The notes beneath the pieces were generated by a model. It worked only from the letters and a program-made list of their open reading frames with translations, searched no databases and was not told where the DNA came from. This document shows, piece by piece, positions 1 to 6,702 of a DNA stretch of 64,000 bases (within the stretch, counting starts at the first letter, position 1; each line of letters starts with the position of its first letter). The position numbers and the translations under genes are program-made. The DNA is from a virus. The DNA lies in the IMG/VR virus record IMGVR_UViG_3300008954_000002, positions 62,001-126,000 of that record. One strand, 5' to 3'.

Positions 1-269
1 TACAAATAGCTGCTGACCTAGGCCGTAGTGGTCAAGTAGGCATGATTATATTCGATTCAGTAGATGCGGCTCAGTCTGAGAAAGAGACTAAGAGACAAAT
101 GGATGAGCTTGGTGTTGGCGATCTACCGAGAGTAATGTCAAAAGCACTAAGAACTATATCCAAGATAGCTACAGACAATAAAGTTGCTTATATCTTCATA
201 AATCAAATCAGAATGAAGATCGGTTGTGTTGCTCCAGATACTAACATAACCTGGCGACAAGTTGACTAA
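1..269 (+). CDS. recA: RecA recombinase, N-terminal part (5' truncated by window), ending in a 14-residue N-intein
   Basis: RecA-family recombinase catalysing homologous pairing and strand exchange. The frame is open from base 3, so the start and Walker A lie left of the window. Visible RecA landmarks are the Walker B strand (MIIFDSVDAA) and the conserved FINQIRMKIG just before loop L2. In ordinary RecA the next residues would be a YGNPE-like stretch. Here the chain instead turns into a block A intein start (CVAPDTNITW) and stops four residues later. The missing YGNPE stretch is found downstream after the C-intein, so this is one half of a trans-spliced RecA, not a truncated pseudogene. A homing-endonuclease gene follows 27 bases after the stop. 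The RecA identity is clear; activity depends on trans-splicing. Confidence 0.9.
   Translation, partial: QIAADLGRSGQVGMIIFDSVDAAQSEKETKRQMDELGVGDLPRVMSKALRTISKIATDNKVAYIFINQIRMKIGCVAPDTNITWRQVD
225..266 (+). other. N-terminal half of an atypical split intein (IntN, 14 aa)
   Basis: The 14 codons starting at the TGT (Cys1) read CVAPDTNITWRQVD and end at a TAA. Cys1 and the DT of block A are present. The break lies directly after block A, far earlier than the usual split site near the endonuclease position. This makes it an S1-type atypical split intein with a very short N-half. Its partner is encoded at 1150-1587. Confidence 0.85.
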
Positions 270-296
270 GTTGATTTATAGTACTATCCTATATAT

Positions 297-1166
297 ATGA
301 AAAATATATGCAGAGTTTGCTCAACCCGAATAGAGCAATCTAAAAAATACTGTTCAAGAAGCTGTTATCATACAAGTCGCAAAGGCATACCTAGATCAGA
401 GTCTTTTAAAGAAAAAATAAAGCTTGCTCTTATCGGCAAACCACTTTCTCAAGAGAGAAAAGATAAAATAGGCTTAGCTAATTTAAAAAAAGAAGATTTG
501 TATATAGAAGAACTTAAGTACCTTTGGTCCATAAGATATATTCAAGACTATTATGCAGTAAAAAGCCACATGAACTTTCCCCATTCTTTAAGAGTCTACA
601 ATAGACTAAGGAAGAAATATGCAAGCTATCTTATAGAGTGCAAGCCCATCTCCCATCTCCCTGTTACCCTTCAAAAAATGAAAACAGAAAGATGGGAACA
701 ACTACTTCTTGATCTTAAAACAATGAGAACAAGAGCAGTTTTGGCTAAATGGAGAATAGGCGAAAAAACCATTCGGAGAATTTTAGAAGCCTATTCACTT
801 CAATGGATCTCAAGCTCTAGACGCTATGGTCAAGAAACCTCAATAGAAAAAACAGTGAGGATATGGCTTCAAAAGCAGGAAGTAGAATTTACACAAGAGT
901 ACTCTCTTGGCTCTTACTTTTATGATTTTAGAATAAGAAATTTACTTATTGAAGTTCATGGGGACTACTGGCACTGTAATCCTCAGATCTATAACGAGCC
1001 GATATCAGCTACTCAAAAACGAAACCTCATAAACGATAGCCTTAAATTTTCATTTGCCTCTAAAGAGAATTACGAAGTTTACTATATTTGGGAATATGAT
1101 TTAAAAAGAAATACTCAAGCTGAGTTAGATAAACTCAAGGACAAAATAAATGAACTCAACAATTAG
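297..1166 (+). CDS. Vsr-like (EDxHD) homing endonuclease between the split recA halves
   Basis: 289-aa protein. The N-terminus has a small zinc-knuckle (Cys5, Cys8, Cys19, Cys23). It is followed by a NUMOD3-like DNA-binding segment (about residues 30-60, with GIPRSESFKEKI and GKPLSQERKDKI repeats). The C-terminal Vsr/PD-(D/E)XK-like nuclease domain (about 184-275) has the acidic residue in YDFRIRN, then LLIEVHGDYWH with the HGDYWH signature of EDxHD homing endonucleases. It would cut intein-less recA alleles and drive spread of the split intein. It starts at an ATG with no clear Shine-Dalgarno, in an AT-rich leader, and its end overlaps the next ORF by 17 bases. Freestanding endonucleases of this type between split-intein halves are a known 'fractured gene' layout. 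The target sequence is not visible; recA as target is inferred. Confidence 0.85.
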   Translation: MKNICRVCSTRIEQSKKYCSRSCYHTSRKGIPRSESFKEKIKLALIGKPLSQERKDKIGLANLKKEDLYIEELKYLWSIRYIQDYYAVKSHMNFPHSLRVYNRLRKKYASYLIECKPISHLPVTLQKMKTERWEQLLLDLKTMRTRAVLAKWRIGEKTIRRILEAYSLQWISSSRRYGQETSIEKTVRIWLQKQEVEFTQEYSLGSYFYDFRIRNLLIEVHGDYWHCNPQIYNEPISATQKRNLINDSLKFSFASKENYEVYYIWEYDLKRNTQAELDKLKDKINELNN

Positions 1167-1587
1167 CGAGCTTTTCTTAGCGCTAGGGCACCCACAAGAA
1201 AACCTTGTAGAGGACTCTCCAGTAGATGTCAAAGATAAAAACTTTGAGATAGAGAGCTTCGATTTTAGCACAAACCAAAACACTTGGAAGAAAATCTTAA
1301 CAATAGTTAAGAAACCAAAAACAAAAGCCTATATTGTATCCGCAGAAAGTAGGGCCTTTACTTGTTCACCAAATCATAGAATAGCAATATCTCTAGATAA
1401 AGACCTAACAGGTCTACATTTTGTTGAAGCATCTGAATTAGTTTCATTTAAGAAACCCTTTTATTGTAAAACTCCTAAAGGTTTAGTACAAGCATCTGTA
1501 GTTCAGACAGGCAAAGAAACCAATATTCTAGATATAGAAGTAGAAGATACTCATTCTTACTACTCTAACGGAATACTTTCTCATAAT
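1150..1587 (+). other. C-terminal half of the recA split intein (IntC, 146 aa)
   Basis: Block B is visible as TCSPNHRIAIS, block F as NILDIEVEDTHSYYSNG and block G as ILSHN followed by Thr. The penultimate His and terminal Asn are intact. The N-terminal stretch TISELFLALG resembles the segment that normally follows block A in one-piece inteins, so the split falls right after block A. No endonuclease domain is inserted. Together with the 14-aa N-half this makes a mini-intein of about 160 residues. Confidence 0.88.
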
Positions 1588-2064
1588 ACTCTTTATGGCA
1601 ATCCAGAGGCTACATCGGGAGGAAATGCCCTACCCTACTATAGCTCTGTACGCCTTAGAGTAACTTCTAAAGCATCTCCTACACAGAAAGATGCCTTGAG
1701 TATGAAAGTAAGAGTAGTAAAGAATAAAATGGCCCCTGCTTTATCAAAGCAAGCAGAATTTACTTTCATATGTGCACAGGGCACAGATATATACGATGAT
1801 ACATTTGAATTTGCTAAGTCTATTGGCTTAATAAGATCTGCAGGCTCTGCAGTAAAAATTACAATGCCGGGTAAAGAAGAAGAGACATTATGTACTGGAG
1901 GAAAGCTTGGCGCAAGACAGCACTTTATTGAAAATACAGAATACTTTGAACAAATTAGACAGGCCTGCTATAGTATTTCAGGGCTTACCCCGTCAGACTC
2001 CACTGGATCCGAACTTGATACAAATAGTTCTACTTCAGAAGAGGATGTCGTCATTAATCAGTGA
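1150..2064 (+). CDS. recA: C-intein fused to RecA C-terminal part
   Basis: 304 aa. Residues 1-146 are the C-intein, residues 147-304 the C-extein. The extein begins TLYGNPEATSGGNALPYYSS, the loop L2 and following strand of RecA, and continues colinearly from the INQIRMKIG that ends the upstream extein. It then carries the RecA C-terminal core (KNKMAPALSKQAEFTF) and a short acidic tail (STSEEDVV). Trans-splicing would join Gly before Cys1 to Thr at the +1 position. The start overlaps the endonuclease gene by 17 bases; a weak AAGGA lies about 10 bases upstream. The zinc-motif gene that follows starts inside its 3' end. Confidence 0.88.
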   Translation: MNSTISELFLALGHPQENLVEDSPVDVKDKNFEIESFDFSTNQNTWKKILTIVKKPKTKAYIVSAESRAFTCSPNHRIAISLDKDLTGLHFVEASELVSFKKPFYCKTPKGLVQASVVQTGKETNILDIEVEDTHSYYSNGILSHNTLYGNPEATSGGNALPYYSSVRLRVTSKASPTQKDALSMKVRVVKNKMAPALSKQAEFTFICAQGTDIYDDTFEFAKSIGLIRSAGSAVKITMPGKEEETLCTGGKLGARQHFIENTEYFEQIRQACYSISGLTPSDSTGSELDTNSSTSEEDVVINQ

Positions 2065-2323
2065 GCAAGAATCAGTGAGTAAAGAGCCCGAACTACTTCT
2101 TATTACTTGTGCAACATGCTCACGCGCCATATATACAGCTAAGCTAGAGAGTGGTCTTCGAACTAGACCCAATACTAGCTATGGCTTATGCAATGATTGT
2201 GGCCACGAGTTTTGCCTAGACTGCTTAAACACAAAAATGAGCTGCAGTGACGACAAATGGCCTGTCGCCTATAGTGGCTTTAAATGCAAGGGATGCTATG
2301 AGTCAAGCGAGAACGTACCTTGA
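2045..2323 (+). CDS. Small zinc-ribbon / RING-like protein of unknown role
   Basis: 92-aa protein with an unusual density of paired cysteines: CATC, then CNDCGHEFCLDC, then a CKGC near the end. This spacing suggests two zinc-binding knuckles of a RING or B-box-like fold. I chose the ATG at 2045 because it gives a 20-base overlap with the recA stop, typical of this gene-dense phage; an in-frame extension further upstream would run deep inside recA. No catalytic motif is visible. Its position between recA and dnaE suggests a replication or regulatory accessory role, but that is only context. Confidence 0.6.
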   Translation: MSSLISEQESVSKEPELLLITCATCSRAIYTAKLESGLRTRPNTSYGLCNDCGHEFCLDCLNTKMSCSDDKWPVAYSGFKCKGCYESSENVP

Positions 2324-2528
2324 GTTAGAAGAAAAACACAAAACTAAGCAAGCTGACCTACAGCTTGCTCAACTACAAGCCCACTTCTGGAAGAATGCTT
2401 TCTATGAACTTACAAATAGAATAGCAAGACTAGTTCCTGAAGCTAATATCGATCCCACATCCTATCTCCTAGAATGCGAAGCACACTTAAATAAGGAGAT
2501 ACAGAGTGTCAAACTTAAAAAACCCTAG
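2298..2528 (+). CDS. Small helical (coiled-coil) protein
   Basis: 76-aa protein starting MSQARTYLELEEK, with AAGGG five bases before the ATG. It overlaps the zinc-motif gene by 26 bases and the dnaE piece A start by 23 bases, so the three are probably co-translated. Sequence is Gln/Leu/Glu-rich and predicted to be mostly helical (QADLQLAQLQAHFWKNAF). I do not recognise a family. Confidence 0.55.
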   Translation: MSQARTYLELEEKHKTKQADLQLAQLQAHFWKNAFYELTNRIARLVPEANIDPTSYLLECEAHLNKEIQSVKLKKP

Positions 2529-3819
2529 CAATTTCGTACATTTACATGTCCACTATGAAACGAGTCTCCTAGATGGCATTAATAGAATAGATACACTGCC
2601 TGAACATGTTAAAAGCCTTGGCCAGACCGCCCTTTCACAGACGGACCACGGTAATGTATCCGGTTCATATCGGTTCTTTAAGGCTTGCAACAAGGCTGGC
2701 ATCAAGCCAATCATTGGGATGGAGGCCTACTATTCTGTCGAGGACAGGACTGTACGCGAAGCAGACGACCTAGAGCAGGCTTACTATCATTTAATCTTGA
2801 TAGCTCTTAACAATGAAGGGCTACATAACCTGTTTAAGTTATCCTCTTATGCTTACACAACTGGATTATATAGAAAACCAAGACTCGATGACGATCTATT
2901 AGGACAATATAATAAAGGTATCTGCGCCACATCAGCATGCCTTGGAAGCAGGGCATCCCAACTGATTCTTAGAGGCAGAAACCAAGAGGCCGAGAAGCTA
3001 ATACACCATCATGCAGCCTTGTTCTCGAATAGGTTCTTAATTGAACTTCAGCTACATGACGACCCAGAACAACAACTCGTCAATAGAGTACTTATGGATA
3101 TTGCCAAGCGCAACGATTACCCAATGGTACTCTCTAATGATGGACACTATACTCATGAAGCAGACAAGTATCTTCATGAAGCTGCTCTTTGCATGCAAAC
3201 CCGTTCAGTACTAAGTGATGAAAAGCGGTTTACATTCGGAGAGATAGATGTTCATGTAGCACATCATGATTGGATGTGGCATCGCGCAGACATGCAGGGT
3301 ATTCCCTATGAGAGTATTACAAATACTGTTGCTGTAGCAGATATGGTTGATGCAGATTCTTACTTTGAAGACAGAATTAATCGCTATCCAAAGTTTCAAG
3401 GACTGCCTCCAGAGCTTACTTCTGACAATGCCCTTGAAAGAGTAGCTAAAGAAGGTCTCTACAATCGTTTTGGAGAGATGCCTCCAACAGAGTATAGAGA
3501 GCGTCTTGATTCAGAGCTAAAAGCTATCAAGATCATGGGCTTCTCAGATTACATGTTAATAGTTTGGGAGCTTTTAAATGGTGCGAGGAGTGAAGGTGTC
3601 TTAACCGGACCAGGCCGTGGATCGGCAGCAGGCTCCTTAGTTGCATATGCCCTGAGGATAACAGAAGTAGATCCTATTGAGTATGGGCTTATCTTCGAGC
3701 GTTTTTTAAATAAAGGTCGATCTGCAACCCCAAAACTCTTCACTAGGCAAATGCTTGACCAGATCTTAGACAAAGACGAAAACAGTACCTTTGAAGAAAT
3801 AGAAGAGGCAGTAGGATAA
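2506..3819 (+). CDS. dnaE: DNA polymerase III alpha subunit, piece A (PHP domain and N-part of palm)
   Basis: First of three DnaE pieces, 437 aa, starting at a GTG with AAGGAG nine bases upstream. The PHP domain opens with HLHVHYETSLLDG and SQTDHGNVSG, and continues to about residue 260. The palm begins with TGPGRGSAAGSLVAYAL (about 366-382), the nucleotide-binding loop of C-family polymerases. It reaches DPIEYGLIFERFLNKGR, after which a normal DnaE would read the catalytic PDxDxD motif. Instead the chain diverges into an acidic tail (DENSTFEEIEEAVG) and stops. The catalytic aspartates are in piece B. No block A intein signature is present at the end, so this break appears to be a non-covalent split. 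A terminator hairpin overlaps the last codons. Confidence 0.92.
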   Translation: MSNLKNPSNFVHLHVHYETSLLDGINRIDTLPEHVKSLGQTALSQTDHGNVSGSYRFFKACNKAGIKPIIGMEAYYSVEDRTVREADDLEQAYYHLILIALNNEGLHNLFKLSSYAYTTGLYRKPRLDDDLLGQYNKGICATSACLGSRASQLILRGRNQEAEKLIHHHAALFSNRFLIELQLHDDPEQQLVNRVLMDIAKRNDYPMVLSNDGHYTHEADKYLHEAALCMQTRSVLSDEKRFTFGEIDVHVAHHDWMWHRADMQGIPYESITNTVAVADMVDADSYFEDRINRYPKFQGLPPELTSDNALERVAKEGLYNRFGEMPPTEYRERLDSELKAIKIMGFSDYMLIVWELLNGARSEGVLTGPGRGSAAGSLVAYALRITEVDPIEYGLIFERFLNKGRSATPKLFTRQMLDQILDKDENSTFEEIEEAVG

Positions 3820-3833
3820 CCCTACTGCCTCTT
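3804..3833. terminator. Bidirectional hairpin terminator at the 3' end of dnaE piece A
   Basis: A perfect 12-bp inverted repeat (AGAGGCAGTAGG at 3804-3815, complement at 3821-3832) has a 5-base loop containing the dnaE-A stop codon and is followed by TTTAG. The left arm encodes the last residues of the protein. On the other strand it can serve the minus-strand cassette ending at 3859. Confidence 0.75.
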
Positions 3834-3858
3834 TAGTCCTATAATAGCTATTTCTTAA

Positions 3859-4203
3859 CTAGAATAGTATTGAATCAATTACACGCCAGATACTAACACC
3901 ATCGCTTACAAGCCATAGCCTACCGCCATTTGCTGCTATAGCCTCAGAAGCAAATACTAGTCCCGATGCTTTTACAGTACCATTTACATCAAGCTTTTGT
4001 GCTGGTGCATTAGTGCCTATACCTGCGCGATCATTGGTGCCGTCAGAATATATGTTGTAAGCATCATTGTCAGTTTCTACTCTGAAATCAAAGTCTTCAC
4101 CAGGCTCATTGAATACTTCGTTCTTGCCTCCTTTGCGGAGATACTTCCTAGAACTATGGCTACTTGATAAAAAGCTTTTAGGCGTTTTAAAACACCGTAA
4201 TTG
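3859..4203 (-). pseudogene. Tail-fibre-like reading frame without a start codon (possible +1 frameshift extension)
   Basis: On the minus strand a frame is open from 4203 down to a TAG at 3859. It encodes a typical phage fibre module: FNEPGEDFDFRVETDNDAYN, then GIGTNAPAQKLDVNGTVKAS, ending WRVIDSILF. No ATG, GTG or TTG occurs in the frame. It lies in the +1 frame relative to the upstream gene, whose last codons are GTG TTT TAA A. A +1 slip on the TTTT run would fuse the two into one fibre protein of roughly 235 aa. Alternatives are a degraded gene or a one-base sequencing error in the TTTTAAAA stretch. Coding character is clear; the status is not. Confidence 0.6.
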
Positions 4204-4555
4204 TTAGAGCAGCAGCTGTACTTGATACTATCTCAATAGAATGTATTTCTAAACCTGTATTACCATACTCATATACAGTGTCTCCGGTCTCTTCAAAAGT
4301 GGGGAAAGCACTGCCCGCTTGCCAAGCTTGCACAGTTTCATCAGGCTTGCTCTGGTTTCTCTTTACAACTCGTGCACAGTTGTTTATTCTAAAAGTAATA
4401 GTATCAGTAGAAGCGTCTGTCATTATCTTCATATTCTGAGCGGGTCTACCTAATACATCAAACATATCGATCTTGTCCCCCGCAGCTACAGCAGTAATAG
4501 CTGTGACCCTTGCAGGACTTAAAACATTACTTGGTACCTTAGTGTAAGTTGCCAA
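4187..4555 (-). CDS. Putative tail-fibre/structural protein (minus-strand cassette inside dnaE)
   Basis: 122-aa protein starting at a TTG (ATYTKVPSNVLSPARVTAI after the initiator) with a very strong AAGGAGG five bases upstream. It is beta-rich and Thr/Ala/Val-rich (IEIVSSTAAALTITVF at the C-terminus), like head or tail decoration and fibre proteins; no catalytic motif is visible. It sits on the opposite strand to everything around it, between pieces A and B of dnaE, and its start codon is 17 bases from the likely dnaE-B start. The stop is followed in the +1 frame by a further fibre module, so the full product may be longer. Confidence 0.65.
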   Translation of the reverse strand: MATYTKVPSNVLSPARVTAITAVAAGDKIDMFDVLGRPAQNMKIMTDASTDTITFRINNCARVVKRNQSKPDETVQAWQAGSAFPTFEETGDTVYEYGNTGLEIHSIEIVSSTAAALTITVF

Positions 4556-4572
4556 GGCTACCTCCTTTTGCT

Positions 4573-6162
4573 ATGGAGCTAAAATTGAAAGAGAATATTA
4601 ATAATTATTATATTCCTGAACGAGTATCAGAAGTCGATAAAGACTTCCTTACTTTTGAGGAAGATATGATATCTACATCTGATGTGCAGATGATACTTGA
4701 CATATTATCTAACAAAACCCATCTAGTAGGCAAGCTACCCAACCCTCATAATAGTATACTTCTCTATCTTACTGGTATAACAAATACTTTTGATAAAACC
4801 AAGGCACGATCAGATACAATAGATGGTAGTCCCCCCGATGTGGATGTGGATCTAGCCGCATTAGAAAGAGATAAAGTTATTCAGTGGATAGTTAATCACT
4901 GGGGAAGAGAACAAGTAGCTAATATTATTACTCATGGTACTTTTAAACCTAAGTCTCTTGCAAGAGCATACTATAGAGTTACTGAAGGTGACGGTGGCGA
5001 TCTAGCTAAGATACTTAAGATGATTCCGCCAGCAAAGTATGGCAAGGAAGCAACACTTGAAGAGATAGTAGAACTACACCCAGAATTATCTGAAGAAGAA
5101 TGCTATACAGAGTTCTATACTGCTGCACAGAAACTAGAGAATATGATCTCTAATTTTGGGATACATGCAGGTGGGTTAATAATATCTGACTTTCCTATCT
5201 CTGATGTAGTACCTATATGGAAGAATAGTAAAGCTGACGCTATTACTCAGTATGACAAGAATGAAACCGAAGAGCTCGGTCTGCTGAAGTTCGACCTACT
5301 TTCTATTGATACATTATCTATTATTAAAGATACATTGGGCCTGATAAAAAGAGATCTAGATATCGATATAGAACCATATACTATTCCAGATGGTGATACA
5401 AAAGCATACAAGATGATGAATGCTGGGCTACTTACTGGTGTCTTTCAAATGGAGACCTCTGGCAACGCAAAGAGATTATTCGAAGGTATCCAGCCACAAT
5501 CTATTAAAGAGCTATCTGATATTAGCGCCCTTAACAGACCTGGACCAGCTCAAGCTGGGCTTGATCGTACGTATATGGATAACAAGAAGAGAGGGTCGCC
5601 GCCCTCAGACCTACCAGAACCAGTTGCAGAGATTCTCAAGGGTACATACTGGACGCTTGTTTACCAAGAGCAAATAATGAATCTATGCTCTAAGCTCGCA
5701 GGCTTTACACTCCAAGAGAGTGACGATATTAGACGCGCATTAGGCAAAAAGAAGAAAGAGATCTTAGACTCTTATGAAAAGCAATTTGTTGAAGGCTGTA
5801 AAGAAACTGGTCTTGAAGAACTCTATGCTAAAAATTTATGGGAAGAACTACTAGGCTTTGCTGATTACTGTTTAGCCGGCGATACTCAAGTGCAAACAAG
5901 CGAAGGCTATGTGGCCATTGAAGATCTTATTAACAGGAACGACAGTCCCACCGTCTTATCTGTTGATAATGAAGGCAATCTCATCTATCAAGATATAGTA
6001 CAAAAACACAATAATGGCATTATGGGTCTATATGAATATACATTAGAAGACAACACTAGAGTTAAATGCACAAAGAATCATAAGTTTATGACTGCTACTG
6101 GTTCTATGATTGAAATAGACTCTGCATATAGATCTGAAGTAGACTTGTTAATAAAGGAATAA
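4573..6162 (+). CDS. dnaE: DNA polymerase III alpha subunit, piece B (catalytic palm) with C-terminal N-intein
   Basis: 529 aa from the ATG at 4573. About 90 N-terminal residues have no DnaE counterpart that I recognise. The conserved palm then starts at GSPPDVDVDL, holding the two metal-binding aspartates. DnaE hallmarks follow in order: REQVANIITHGTFKPKSLAR, FGIHAGGLIIS, ITQYDKNETEELGLLKFDLL (third catalytic Asp), ALNRPGPAQAGL, VYQEQIM and RRALGKKKKE. The extein ends LLGFADY and runs straight into a split-intein N-half of 97 aa. No good Shine-Dalgarno precedes 4573; a later ATG at 4666 follows TGAGGAAG but would drop 31 residues. Upstream is the minus-strand cassette; a fibre-protein gene starts 3 bases after the stop. 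Confidence 0.9.
   Translation: MELKLKENINNYYIPERVSEVDKDFLTFEEDMISTSDVQMILDILSNKTHLVGKLPNPHNSILLYLTGITNTFDKTKARSDTIDGSPPDVDVDLAALERDKVIQWIVNHWGREQVANIITHGTFKPKSLARAYYRVTEGDGGDLAKILKMIPPAKYGKEATLEEIVELHPELSEEECYTEFYTAAQKLENMISNFGIHAGGLIISDFPISDVVPIWKNSKADAITQYDKNETEELGLLKFDLLSIDTLSIIKDTLGLIKRDLDIDIEPYTIPDGDTKAYKMMNAGLLTGVFQMETSGNAKRLFEGIQPQSIKELSDISALNRPGPAQAGLDRTYMDNKKRGSPPSDLPEPVAEILKGTYWTLVYQEQIMNLCSKLAGFTLQESDDIRRALGKKKKEILDSYEKQFVEGCKETGLEELYAKNLWEELLGFADYCLAGDTQVQTSEGYVAIEDLINRNDSPTVLSVDNEGNLIYQDIVQKHNNGIMGLYEYTLEDNTRVKCTKNHKFMTATGSMIEIDSAYRSEVDLLIKE
5869..6159 (+). other. DnaE split intein, N-half (IntN, 97 aa)
   Basis: Starts at Cys1 directly after the extein FADY, as CLAGDTQVQTSEGYVAIEDL. 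Other matches to cyanobacterial DnaE N-inteins are VLSVDNEGNLIYQ, YEYTLEDNTRVKCTKNHKFM (block B with TKNH) and the closing VDLLIKE. The insertion point and the flanking extein (FADY before, CFN after) correspond to the Npu/Ssp DnaE site. The cognate C-half is at 9521-9625. Confidence 0.93.
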
Positions 6163-6164
6163 TT

Positions 6165-6488
6165 ATGCCCGGCGAAGCACAGAGATTAAGAGCTGCTCTT
6201 TCAGCTGCTTATAATAATAACCCTGCCCAAACCACTGTTAATGTAAATCCTGATAATGTAAATGTAAAACTATATGATCTTACAAGTCAGATAGATGGCG
6301 TTACTGCCACGTTTACATTCTCTCCTACTCCAAGTGCCTTAAGTCCTATTGAGATAATTCACGATGGGCTTACCCTTAGAGAAGGAGCCGCCAACGACTA
6401 CACCTTAAGTGGTGTTACATCTATAACTCTTACGTATATACCTGTTGTAGGCTCTTCTATGCAGGCTAGGTACGCAGAACAGTCATAA
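6165..6488 (+). CDS. Small structural/tail-fibre-associated protein
   Basis: 107 aa, starting at an ATG with AAAGGA eight bases upstream. The N-terminus is helical (GEAQRLRAALSAAY) and the rest beta-rich with a repeated Asn/Val pattern (VNVNPDNVNVKLYDLTSQID) and an Ig-like look near the end. No enzymatic motif is seen. It is the first gene in the cassette between the dnaE intein halves and sits just upstream of a long fibre gene, so a role as a fibre base, chaperone or decoration protein is plausible. Confidence 0.6.
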   Translation: MPGEAQRLRAALSAAYNNNPAQTTVNVNPDNVNVKLYDLTSQIDGVTATFTFSPTPSALSPIEIIHDGLTLREGAANDYTLSGVTSITLTYIPVVGSSMQARYAEQS

Positions 6489-6576
6489 CTATCAATTCTC
6501 CTTGTCAAGCTATATAAAAGCATAGTCACTTGGTTTTAAGGCTTCAGATCTATAAGATGAAGTCACATCTAAGGAT

Positions 6577-6675
6577 ATGAAAACCACGCTGATTCTTGCT
6601 GACACTCACCCCAACTCTTATGGGGTACTTGTATCTAAAGATGTATTCTTCTCAAAAGAAAATAATAATACATAA
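6577..6675 (+). CDS. Possible 32-aa ORF
   Basis: A short frame starts MKTTLILADTHPNSYGVLVS with TAAGGAT directly before the ATG and ends 27 bases before the fibre gene. LILADTHPN resembles the first strand and Asp of metallophosphoesterases, so this could be the remnant N-terminus of such a gene or chance. Low confidence. Confidence 0.3.
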   Translation: MKTTLILADTHPNSYGVLVSKDVFFSKENNNT

Positions 6676-6702
6676 TTACTTAATTACAAGGAGTAAATAA
6701 TT

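Noticed and set aside
270-1149. Group I or II intron in recA instead of a split intein
   Set aside because: Intein blocks A, B, F and G are visible as protein in the flanking frames and the gap is nearly filled by a coding gene, so protein splicing explains it better.
3720-3819. End of dnaE-A (SATPKLFTRQMLDQILD) as a short N-intein
   Set aside because: No Cys or typical block A pattern, and no matching C-half before the catalytic PDVDVD in piece B.
4573-4800. An HN-Ser string (KLPNPHNSILLY) in the dnaE piece B N-terminus, looking like a C-intein end
   Set aside because: No block F or block B around it, and the residues after it do not continue the polymerase at the A/B break, so it is not a splice junction.
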